From Bordetella parapertussis (lineage in GTDB: Bacteria > Pseudomonadota > Gammaproteobacteria > Burkholderiales > Burkholderiaceae_B), in assembly GCA_945887835.1 (NCBI GenBank), contig CAMCZQ010000017.1, positions 1 through 32,013 of the forward strand: DNA of 32,013 nt. The letters run 5' to 3'. The notes below the pieces were generated by a model. The model saw nothing but the letters and a program-made list of their open reading frames with translations, was not told where the DNA came from and searched no databases. A program made the translations under genes and the position numbers. Below are positions 25,732-32,013 of this stretch, in pieces; the stretch's first letter is position 1, and each line of letters opens with the position of its first letter.

Positions 25732-27798
25732 ATGCCAGCGCGTAAAAAAGCTGAACCGCTTTTTCTGAACCGAGAATTATCGTTACTTCAGTTCAACGAG
25801 CGAGTCTTGGCGATGGCCGAACACTCAGACACCCCATTGCTAGAGCGACTGCGCTATGTTTGCATCGTGAGCTCGAACTTAGACGAGTTTTTTGAAATTC
25901 GGGTCTCAAGCTTAAAAGAGCAGTTGGCGCAGCACCCCACCTTGCTGGGGCCAGATGGCATGACGACTGAGCAAGCCTACGAGCGGGTGCAACTTGAAGT
26001 GCACAGCATGGTGGATCGGCAGTACGCCTTGCTCAATGATGATATTTATCCGCGCTTGCGCACTGAGGGTATCTATCTGCACCACGCCAGCGAGTGGAAC
26101 GAGGTGCAAACCGCCTGGGCCAAAGAGGTGTTTCACCGCGATGTGATGCCCCTACTCACGCCAATCGGTCTGGATCCAGCGCATCCGTTTCCGCGTGTCT
26201 ACAACAAAAGCTTGAATTTCATTGTGCCCTTGTCGGGGCAGGATGCCTTTGGTCGCAAGGCAACGATTGCGATCGTACAAGCTCCAAGAGCGCTGCCTCG
26301 CCTGATCCAAATGCCACCAAAGGTATCGGGTCAGCCTCACAGCTTTATCTTGTTGACCAGCCTGTTGCGTGCGTTTGTTGGTGAGTTGTTTCCTGGCATG
26401 ACGATGCAGGGCTGCTATCAATGGCGGGTGACGCGCAACAGTGACCTGTTTGTAGACGAAGAAGAAGTCACCAATCTGCGGCAGGCGCTGCAAGGTGAAT
26501 TGTCACAGCGTAATTTCGGCTCAGCCGTACGGCTTGAAATTGATGTGCTGACCCCAGTTGAAATCGCCAACTTCTTGCAAAAAGAGTTTTCGTTGACCGA
26601 GGCAGATACCTACCGGGTTAACGGTCCGGCCAACGTGTCTCGCTTGATGCAGATTTGCAATTTAGTCAAAAGACCAGATTTGCTGTTTCCAGAATTTCAC
26701 GGGCCGATTCCTGCACCGTTTGATCGTTTGCCCAATCGGCCTTCTGCCATTTTTGAGGCCATCGCGAAAGAAGATCGTCTGTTGCATCATCCCTATCAAT
26801 CTTTTCAACCGGTCATCGATTTTTTGACGGCGGCCGCGAAAGATCCTGACGTAGTGGCGATTAAGCAAACTATTTACCGAACGGGCGAAGATTCAGAGCT
26901 GATGCGTCTGCTGCTAGCCGCAGCAAAGGCTGGTAAAGAAGTGACCGTCGTCGTAGAGTTGATGGCGCGCTTTGATGAACAGACCAATATCAATTGGGCC
27001 GCTCGCCTTGAAGAGGTTGGCGCGCACGTGGTGTATGGCGTGGTGGGTCATAAAACGCACGCCAAAATGGCGCTGGTGCTGCGCCGTGAAAAGGGTCGAA
27101 TCAGGCGCTATGGTCACTTAGGCACGGGCAACTATCATCCACGCACGGCAAGTCTCTATACCGACTTTGGCTTGCTGACTGCCGAGCCGCGGTTGTGTGA
27201 AGACATGGACAAGGTGTTTTCGCAACTGACTGGGCTGGGCTCGCGACGGGTATTAAAAGAGTTGCTGCAGGCACCTTTTACGCTACATGAGACGGTCGTG
27301 TCGTTGATTCGCGCTGAGGCTCGGGCCGCACGCGCCGGTGAAAAAGCACGGATTTTGGTGAAACTCAATTCCTTGCTTGAACCGATCGTGATTCAAGAGC
27401 TGTACAAGGCCAGTCAAGCGGGCGTGAAAATCGATTTGATTATTCGTGGGGTGTGTGCACTGCGTTCTGGTGTACCCGAGCTGTCTGAAAATATCACGGT
27501 GCGTTCAATTGTTGGCCGTTTTCTTGAACATTCCAGGGTGTTTTACTTCTACAGTGGGGGGGCTGAGTCGGTTTACCTGTCGTCTGCCGACTGGATGGAT
27601 CGCAACTTTTTCAGGCGGGTTGAGATTGCGTTTCCGGTCTTAGAAAAAACGCTCAAGAAGCGCGTGATTGATGAGGCGTTTGCGTTTGCCCTGCGCGACA
27701 ATCGCTTGGCCTGGCTACAACAACCCGATGGCAGTTATACCGTGGTGTCAAATCGTCGCGCTGCCTTCAAACTGCACGAGCATTTGATGAATTTATAG
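25732..27798 (+). CDS. ppk1: Polyphosphate kinase 1
   Basis: A 688-aa PPK1, the usual length, which reversibly polymerises ATP gamma-phosphate into polyphosphate at the inner membrane. The N-terminal domain begins FLNRELSLLQFNERVLAMA and RYVCIVSSNLDEFFEIRV; the two phospholipase D-like catalytic domains carry the histidines expected for autophosphorylation, H443 (KTHAKMAL) and H600 (LEHSRVF), and the GTGNYHPRTASLYTD loop. ATG 25732 is used, with TAAGG ten bases upstream; the frame is open to a TTG at 25690 that lies within the Pho-box repeats. The promoter is very probably PhoB-activated. A terminator-like hairpin follows at 27839. Confidence 0.96.
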   Translation: MPARKKAEPLFLNRELSLLQFNERVLAMAEHSDTPLLERLRYVCIVSSNLDEFFEIRVSSLKEQLAQHPTLLGPDGMTTEQAYERVQLEVHSMVDRQYALLNDDIYPRLRTEGIYLHHASEWNEVQTAWAKEVFHRDVMPLLTPIGLDPAHPFPRVYNKSLNFIVPLSGQDAFGRKATIAIVQAPRALPRLIQMPPKVSGQPHSFILLTSLLRAFVGELFPGMTMQGCYQWRVTRNSDLFVDEEEVTNLRQALQGELSQRNFGSAVRLEIDVLTPVEIANFLQKEFSLTEADTYRVNGPANVSRLMQICNLVKRPDLLFPEFHGPIPAPFDRLPNRPSAIFEAIAKEDRLLHHPYQSFQPVIDFLTAAAKDPDVVAIKQTIYRTGEDSELMRLLLAAAKAGKEVTVVVELMARFDEQTNINWAARLEEVGAHVVYGVVGHKTHAKMALVLRREKGRIRRYGHLGTGNYHPRTASLYTDFGLLTAEPRLCEDMDKVFSQLTGLGSRRVLKELLQAPFTLHETVVSLIRAEARAARAGEKARILVKLNSLLEPIVIQELYKASQAGVKIDLIIRGVCALRSGVPELSENITVRSIVGRFLEHSRVFYFYSGGAESVYLSSADWMDRNFFRRVEIAFPVLEKTLKKRVIDEAFAFALRDNRLAWLQQPDGSYTVVSNRRAAFKLHEHLMNL

Positions 27799-27838
27799 AA
27801 AAAAGCCTAGTAATCAATACTTTACGATTTTATGTTTG

Positions 27839-27867
27839 AATGACCTCTGCGGAGGTCATTATTGTTT
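27839..27867 (+). terminator. Hairpin after ppk, probable terminator
   Basis: AATGACCTC and GAGGTCATT pair perfectly (9 bp) around TGCG and are followed by ATTGTTT. The stem is strong but the U-run is interrupted. It separates ppk from the pst operon, whose Pho box starts five bases later. Confidence 0.6.
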
Positions 27868-27871
27868 GTGA

Positions 27872-27901
27872 CTGTCATAAAGCCGTCATGTTCGCTATGT
27901 A
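27872..27901 (+). promoter_or_regulatory. Pho box and promoter of the pst operon
   Basis: CTGTCAT-AAAG-CCGTCAT (27872-27889) matches the PhoB half-site consensus CTGTCAT at 13 of 14 positions with the exact 4-bp spacer. TATGTA at 27896-27901 is a possible -10. It lies 78 bases before the pstS start box end. Confidence 0.82.
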
Positions 27902-27978
27902 CCATGGGGTTTCTAGTTTTCGGCTTTCAAACTAGGCACTCGTTGGTTTGTAGTTTTTGACTTCTAAAAGGTTACGTT

Positions 27979-29019
27979 ATGTTCAAACAATCTCTGCTAA
28001 AAATCTCTGCCGCGCTCGTGCTAAGCGCGACGGCTTTCACCTCGCAGGCGATCGATATCACTGGCGCCGGTGCCTCGTTTCCATTTCCAATCTATGCTAA
28101 GTGGGCCGCTGACTACAAGGCAGCTTCTGGTAATGCCGTGAACTATCAATCGATCGGCTCTGGCGGTGGCGTGCAGCAAATTACTGCCAAAACCGTCGAT
28201 TTTGGCGCGACTGACGACCCGATGAGCGGCGAGCAGCTCGACAAAATCGGTTTGATGCAGTTTCCGGCTGTGATTGGCGGTACGGTAGCAGTCGTGAACG
28301 TCGACGGTGTGAAGCCTGGTCAGTTAAAGCTGACTGGCACTTTGCTTGCCGATATTTATCTCGGTAAGGTCAAAACCTGGAACGACCCCGCAATTCAGTC
28401 ACTCAATGCCGACATTAAACTGCCTGCTACAGCCATTATCGTAGTACATCGTTCAGACGGTTCAGGCACAACCTTTGGTTGGACGAACTACTTAAGCAAG
28501 GTCTCAGCTGACTGGAAAGCAAAAGTCGGTGAAGGCAAAGCCGTGAAGTGGCCAGTCGGTCAAGGTGGCAAGGGTAACGAAGGCGTTGCTGCCTATGTTA
28601 AGCAGCTGAAAAACTCAATTGGTTATGTTGAGTTCGCGTACGCGAAGCAAAATAGTTTGGCTTGGACTCAGCTGACAAACAAAGATGGCAAAGTCGTTCA
28701 GCCTGACCAAAAATCGTTCGCCGCTGCAGCAGAAAACGCGAAGTGGGATAGCGCACCCGGTATGGGCGTTGTCTTAACCGACCAGCCCGGTGCTGGTTCA
28801 TGGCCTGTCACAAGCGCCACGTTTATTCTGATGCACAAAGACCAAGCAAAGCCTGAAAATGGCAAAGCCGCAGTGGCCTTCTTTGAATGGGCGTTTGCAA
28901 ACGGTGCAACTTCAGCCGCTGCCTTGGATTATGTGCCCCTGCCTAAAGCTGTCACAGATCAAATCCGCGCAAGCTGGAAAGCTAATTTGAAAGCGGGCGG
29001 CAAACCCTTGTTGAACTAA
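27979..29019 (+). CDS. pstS: Phosphate ABC transporter substrate-binding protein PstS
   Basis: A 346-aa periplasmic protein with a signal peptide (SLLKISAALVLSATAFTSQA, cleavage after QA near residue 24). The mature chain has the phosphate-binding signatures ITGAGASFPFPIYAKWAADY, IGSGGGVQQITAKTVDFGATD and VHRSDGSGTTFGWTNYL, whose Ser/Thr/Arg/Asp side chains bind inorganic phosphate. It heads the pst operon under a strong Pho box, with AAAAGG upstream of the ATG. A 38-base hairpin in the gap to pstC may stabilise the pstS part of the message, fitting the excess of binding protein normally needed over the membrane components. Confidence 0.97.
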   Translation: MFKQSLLKISAALVLSATAFTSQAIDITGAGASFPFPIYAKWAADYKAASGNAVNYQSIGSGGGVQQITAKTVDFGATDDPMSGEQLDKIGLMQFPAVIGGTVAVVNVDGVKPGQLKLTGTLLADIYLGKVKTWNDPAIQSLNADIKLPATAIIVVHRSDGSGTTFGWTNYLSKVSADWKAKVGEGKAVKWPVGQGGKGNEGVAAYVKQLKNSIGYVEFAYAKQNSLAWTQLTNKDGKVVQPDQKSFAAAAENAKWDSAPGMGVVLTDQPGAGSWPVTSATFILMHKDQAKPENGKAAVAFFEWAFANGATSAAALDYVPLPKAVTDQIRASWKANLKAGGKPLLN

Positions 29020-29050
29020 GTATGGTGTACGTTTAGTTTGTCTGTTCCGT

Positions 29051-29088
29051 CTGAGCTTGCTTGGAGTGATTTTCCAACGCAAGCTCAG
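29051..29088 (+). other. Long hairpin in the pstS-pstC gap
   Basis: CTGAGCTTGCTTGGA (29051-29065) pairs with TCCAA (29073-29077) and GCAAGCTCAG (29079-29088), giving 15 bp with one bulged C and a 7-base loop. No U-tract follows, so an mRNA-stabilising or processing element, or partial attenuation, is more likely than full termination. Confidence 0.55.
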
Positions 29089-29114
29089 TCTCCGACTCAG
29101 TTAGTAAGATTGAT

Positions 29115-30053
29115 ATGAAAAAAACTCAATACTCGTGGCATGACGCAGCGTTTAGTGGTCTAACGCGGGTATTTGCGTTTTTAGTGTTTTTTCTTTTAGC
29201 GGCGATTTTATTTTCTCTGATCTACGCCAGCCAAGAAACCCTTTCGAAATACGGCTTGGCGTTTCTCTGGACCAATGAATGGGATCCAGTGCAGGCAGAG
29301 TTTGGTGCCTTAGTGCCCATTTTAGGCACGCTGTTGACCTCGTTCGTTGCCTTAGTCATCGCGATCCCCGTCTCGTTTGGCATCGCGATATTTTTAACCG
29401 AACTCGCACCAAATTGGCTCAAGCGCCCCATTGGTACCGCGATTGAGATGTTGGCAGCCATCCCTTCAATCATCTATGGCATGTGGGGTTTGTTCGTCTT
29501 TGTGCCATTTTTTCAACAGTACGTGCAGCCCACGCTGATTAGCGTGCTCAGCCCCATACCGCTCATTGGCTGGATGTTTTCTGGCGTACCGTTTGGTATC
29601 GGTATTTTTACCGCGGGCTTAATCCTGGCGATCATGGTGATCCCGTTTATTGCTGCGGTGATGCGCGACGTCTTTGAACTTGTACCGACCCTGTTAAAAG
29701 AATCGGCTTACGGCCTGGGCAGTTCAACCTGGGAAGTCATGTGGAAAGTGGTATTGCCCTACACCCGCTCGGGTGTGATTGGTGGTGTGATGCTGGGCTT
29801 GGGTCGCGCACTTGGCGAAACCATGGCCGTGACGTTTGTGATCGGTAACGCTTTCAGAATGCCAGGCTCTTTCTTCGATCCCGGTAACTCAATTGCTTCG
29901 GCCTTAGCTAATGAATTTAACGAGGCTGCTGGCATGCAAAAGTCAGCGTTAATTGAATTAGGTCTAATTCTCTTCTTGATCACCACGATTGTGCTGGCTC
30001 TGGCCAAAATGATGTTGTTGCGCATGGAAAAATCAGAAGGCACAAAAACATGA
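29115..30053 (+). CDS. pstC: Phosphate ABC transporter permease PstC
   Basis: A 312-aa inner-membrane protein with about six transmembrane helices. After the first helix ([20 protein letters not shown]) comes the typical SLTKYG-like region and TNEWDP; the [17 protein letters not shown] segment and the EAA-like loop ([26 protein letters not shown]) that docks with the ATPase are clear, as is [18 protein letters not shown]. With PstA it forms the channel that carries phosphate from PstS into the cytoplasm. Its stop overlaps the pstA start by four bases (ATGA), indicating translational coupling. Confidence 0.97.
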   Translation: MKKTQYSWHDAAFSGLTRVFAFLVFFLLAAILFSLIYASQETLSKYGLAFLWTNEWDPVQAEFGALVPILGTLLTSFVALVIAIPVSFGIAIFLTELAPNWLKRPIGTAIEMLAAIPSIIYGMWGLFVFVPFFQQYVQPTLISVLSPIPLIGWMFSGVPFGIGIFTAGLILAIMVIPFIAAVMRDVFELVPTLLKESAYGLGSSTWEVMWKVVLPYTRSGVIGGVMLGLGRALGETMAVTFVIGNAFRMPGSFFDPGNSIASALANEFNEAAGMQKSALIELGLILFLITTIVLALAKMMLLRMEKSEGTKT

Positions 30054-30937
30054 ACCTCAACGTAAAAATGACGCTTCAGCCACCAACCTCTAGCATTCGT
30101 TCTGATAATTGGGTCTACAAACGGCGCAGTATCCTGAACAAAGTCATGCTGACTTTGTCGATGGCCGCTTTGGTTTTTGGCCTGTTTTGGCTGTGTTGGA
30201 TTTTGACAGTATTGATCTTAAAGGGTGGTAGCGCTTTGTCACTGACCCTTTTTACTGAAAGTACACCACCACCCGGGCAGGCGGGTGGTCTGCTGAATGC
30301 GATCTTGGGCAGCTTTGTCATGGTGGGCATCGGTACCTTAATCGGCACCCCCGTGGGGATCTTGGCTGGTACGTATTTGGCAGAATATGGGCAGCGCGGC
30401 TGGTTGGCGCCAGCCACGCGCTTCTTGAACGATGTGTTGTTATCTGCGCCGTCCATTGTGATCGGGTTATTTATTTATGCGGTATACGTATCGCAAGTCG
30501 GGCATTATTCTGGCTGGGCCGGTTCGTTTGCCCTAGCGATTTTGGTGATCCCGGTTGTCGTGCGTACCACCGACAATATGCTGCTCTTGGTGCCCAACAG
30601 TTTGCGTGAGGCTTGCTTTGCGTTGGGTTGCCCGAAGTGGCGCATGATTACGATGGTGTCCTATAAGGCAGCCAGGGCCGGAATCATGACTGGCATTTTG
30701 CTGGCAGTCGCACGTGTTGCGGGCGAGACAGCACCCTTGCTGTTTACATCTTTAAACAATCAGTTTATGTCGTTTGACATGAACAAGCCGTTGGCCAATT
30801 TGCCTGTTGTGATTTTTCAGTTTGCAGCGAGCCCGTTTTCAGACTGGAACACCTTGGCCTGGGCTGGCGCCACACTGATTACAGTGGCGGTCTTAGGGCT
30901 AAACATCCTCGCACGTTCAATGTTTCGGCAAAAATGA
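30050..30937 (+). CDS. pstA: Phosphate ABC transporter permease PstA
   Basis: A 295-aa inner-membrane protein with about six helices, partner of PstC. Typical stretches are [53 protein letters not shown], the EAA-like loop ([31 protein letters not shown]) and [15 protein letters not shown]. The N-terminus (residues 1-25) is polar and hydrophilic before the first helix. It is coupled to pstC through an ATGA overlap and followed after 64 bases by pstB. Confidence 0.97.
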   Translation: MNLNVKMTLQPPTSSIRSDNWVYKRRSILNKVMLTLSMAALVFGLFWLCWILTVLILKGGSALSLTLFTESTPPPGQAGGLLNAILGSFVMVGIGTLIGTPVGILAGTYLAEYGQRGWLAPATRFLNDVLLSAPSIVIGLFIYAVYVSQVGHYSGWAGSFALAILVIPVVVRTTDNMLLLVPNSLREACFALGCPKWRMITMVSYKAARAGIMTGILLAVARVAGETAPLLFTSLNNQFMSFDMNKPLANLPVVIFQFAASPFSDWNTLAWAGATLITVAVLGLNILARSMFRQK

Positions 30938-31001
30938 TTTTCACCGTTAGACCCGCACGACCTATTCCAGTCTGAATAAAAAGAACCCGAAGGTAAACAT
31001 T

Positions 31002-31793
31002 ATGGTTTTGAACGCTGCTGCAAAACAAGACACCCCCTTGGTATCAAAAATTGAAATTAATAAGCTCAATTTTTATTACGGTAAATTTCAAGCGTTGCGC
31101 GATGTCAATATGTCCATCGCCAAAAATAAAGTCACCGCATTTATTGGCCCCTCGGGCTGCGGCAAGTCGACCTTATTACGCACCTTGAATCGCATGTTTG
31201 AGCTGTATCCTGGGCAGCGCGCCGAGGGCGAGATCTTGTTTGATGGCGAAAATCTGTTGACGTCTAAAACCGATATTTCCTTGATACGCGCAAAGATTGG
31301 TATGGTGTTTCAAAAGCCAACACCTTTCCCAATGAGCATCTACGACAACGTCGCCTTTGGTGTCCGACTCTTTGAAAACTTAAGCAAAGGGCAAATGGAT
31401 GAGCGCGTTGAGTGGGCGCTCAGTAAAGCTGCATTGTGGGGTGAGGTAAAAGATAAGCTAGGTCAAAACGGCAGTAGTTTGTCGGGTGGCCAGCAACAAC
31501 GTTTGTGTATCGCACGCGGCGTCGCGATCAAGCCCGAAGTGTTGCTGCTTGATGAGCCTTGTTCGGCGCTTGATCCGATCTCAACGGCAAAAATCGAAGA
31601 GCTGATTGCCGAACTCAAAAATGATTACACGGTGGTCATCGTGACCCACAACATGCAGCAGGCGGCGCGTTGTTCTGATTTCACTGCCTATATGTATCTG
31701 GGCGAATTGATGGAGTTTGGCAAAACTGATCAAATTTTTGTCAAACCGACTCGCAAAGAGACTGAAGACTACATTACCGGGCGGTTTGGTTAA
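31002..31793 (+). CDS. pstB: Phosphate ABC transporter ATPase PstB
   Basis: A 263-aa ATPase driving phosphate import. Walker A is GPSGCGKS, the Q-loop region [20 protein letters not shown] is characteristic of PstB, the signature is [14 protein letters not shown], Walker B is [12 protein letters not shown] and the switch His is in [14 protein letters not shown] good GAAGG ribosome binding site precedes ATG 31002. The usual next gene, phoU, is not present: 33 bases after the stop a tRNA gene begins, so PhoU must be encoded elsewhere or be missing. Confidence 0.97.
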   Translation: MVLNAAAKQDTPLVSKIEINKLNFYYGKFQALRDVNMSIAKNKVTAFIGPSGCGKSTLLRTLNRMFELYPGQRAEGEILFDGENLLTSKTDISLIRAKIGMVFQKPTPFPMSIYDNVAFGVRLFENLSKGQMDERVEWALSKAALWGEVKDKLGQNGSSLSGGQQQRLCIARGVAIKPEVLLLDEPCSALDPISTAKIEELIAELKNDYTVVIVTHNMQQAARCSDFTAYMYLGELMEFGKTDQIFVKPTRKETEDYITGRFG

Positions 31794-31826
31794 TTTTTTC
31801 ATTATTCTGTTACACTGCTCATCTTT

Positions 31827-31903
31827 CGGGGCGTAGCGCAGCCTGGTAGCGCATCTGCTTTGGGAGCAGAGGGTCGTGAGTTCGAATCCCACCGCCCCGA
31901 CCA
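31827..31903 (+). tRNA. tRNA-Pro (anticodon TGG)
   Basis: A 77-base cloverleaf: acceptor CGGGGCG pairs with CGCCCCG, the D arm is in GCGCAGCCTGGTAGCGC, the anticodon stem CTGCT/AGCAG encloses a TTTGGGA loop with anticodon TGG, and the T arm contains GTTCGAATC. Discriminator A and CCA are encoded. A possible -10 (TACACT, 31811-31816) precedes it. Confidence 0.96.
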
Positions 31904-31911
31904 GTAATCTC

Positions 31912-31950
31912 AAAAGGCTAGTTTCTTAATTGAAACTAGCCTTTTGCTTT
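31912..31950 (+). terminator. Strong terminator after tRNA-Pro
   Basis: AAAAGGCTAGTTTC and GAAACTAGCCTTTT form a perfect 14-bp stem around TTAATT, with a T-rich end (TTTTGCTTT). The symmetrical A/T ends mean it could act in both directions. The 63 bases after it, to the window end, show no gene. Confidence 0.88.
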
Positions 31951-32013
31951 GGGCGAGCGGTTTTTTGCGAGCGGTGTGATAATCAGTGACGAAATACTTT
32001 ATCTCTCGGAGAA

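Noticed and set aside
31953-31974. Direct repeat GCGAGCGG twice, 14 bases apart
   Set aside because: Only 8 bp and a single pair, with no associated feature; likely chance.
31827-32013. tRNA-Pro as an attachment site of an integrated element
   Set aside because: No integrase and no second copy of the tRNA 3' end is visible inside the window; the region right of it is too short to judge.
1-32013. CRISPR arrays, insertion sequences, rRNA and riboswitches
   Set aside because: No regularly spaced repeats, transposase frames, rRNA segments or recognisable riboswitch aptamers were seen on either strand.

Overview
The window looks like a chromosomal stretch of a betaproteobacterium of the order Burkholderiales, most likely an Alcaligenaceae relative of Bordetella/Achromobacter. 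The basis is gene order (greA, yhbY divergent to rlmE, ftsH, folP, glmM, olsB-like, ppx divergent to ppk, pstSCAB) and family-level protein similarity recalled from memory; no database search was run.

Region 1 (1-1918) holds the 3' part of a short-chain dehydrogenase, two adjacent minus-strand genes for small unknown membrane proteins (144 aa and an easily missed 41 aa), and a histidine phosphatase.

Region 2 (2029-17025) is an accessory catabolic block that reads as a reductive nicotinate pathway. A divergent control region (about 4691-4888) carries two 16-bp dyads 22 bp apart. Leftwards runs fpr (ferredoxin/flavodoxin-NADP reductase), a TetR regulator and an enamidase-like amidohydrolase. 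Rightwards runs a 6-hydroxynicotinate reductase-like Fe-S protein, a UPF0280 (ApbE-like fold) protein, a DUF1185/'amino acid synthesis' protein, a three-gene branched-chain-type ABC importer with fused permeases and fused ATPases, and a NicA/NicB-type molybdenum nicotinate hydroxylase with three c-type haems. The inferred route is import of nicotinate or a relative, hydroxylation to 6-hydroxynicotinate with electrons leaving through cytochrome c, reduction to 1,4,5,6-tetrahydro-6-oxonicotinate with electrons from Fpr, and hydrolytic ring opening to 2-formylglutarate plus ammonia. The chemistry is established for the anaerobe Eubacterium barkeri. The grouping here with a NicAB-type hydroxylase, a dedicated Fpr and two unassigned conserved families is the most interesting part of the window.

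Region 3 (17056-23184) is housekeeping: greA, yhbY, rlmE, ftsH, folP, glmM. Region 4 (23185-31793) is a phosphate-related block: an OlsB-like ornithine acyltransferase, ppx, ppk and pstSCAB. PhoB-box-like direct repeats with 11-bp periodicity are clear before ppk and pstS and weaker before olsB. The olsB leader also has a hairpin that buries its ribosome binding site. No phoU follows pstB; a tRNA-Pro(UGG) and a strong terminator follow instead.

No insertion sequence, integrase, CRISPR array or rRNA is visible. No gene-free stretch exceeds 300 bases.
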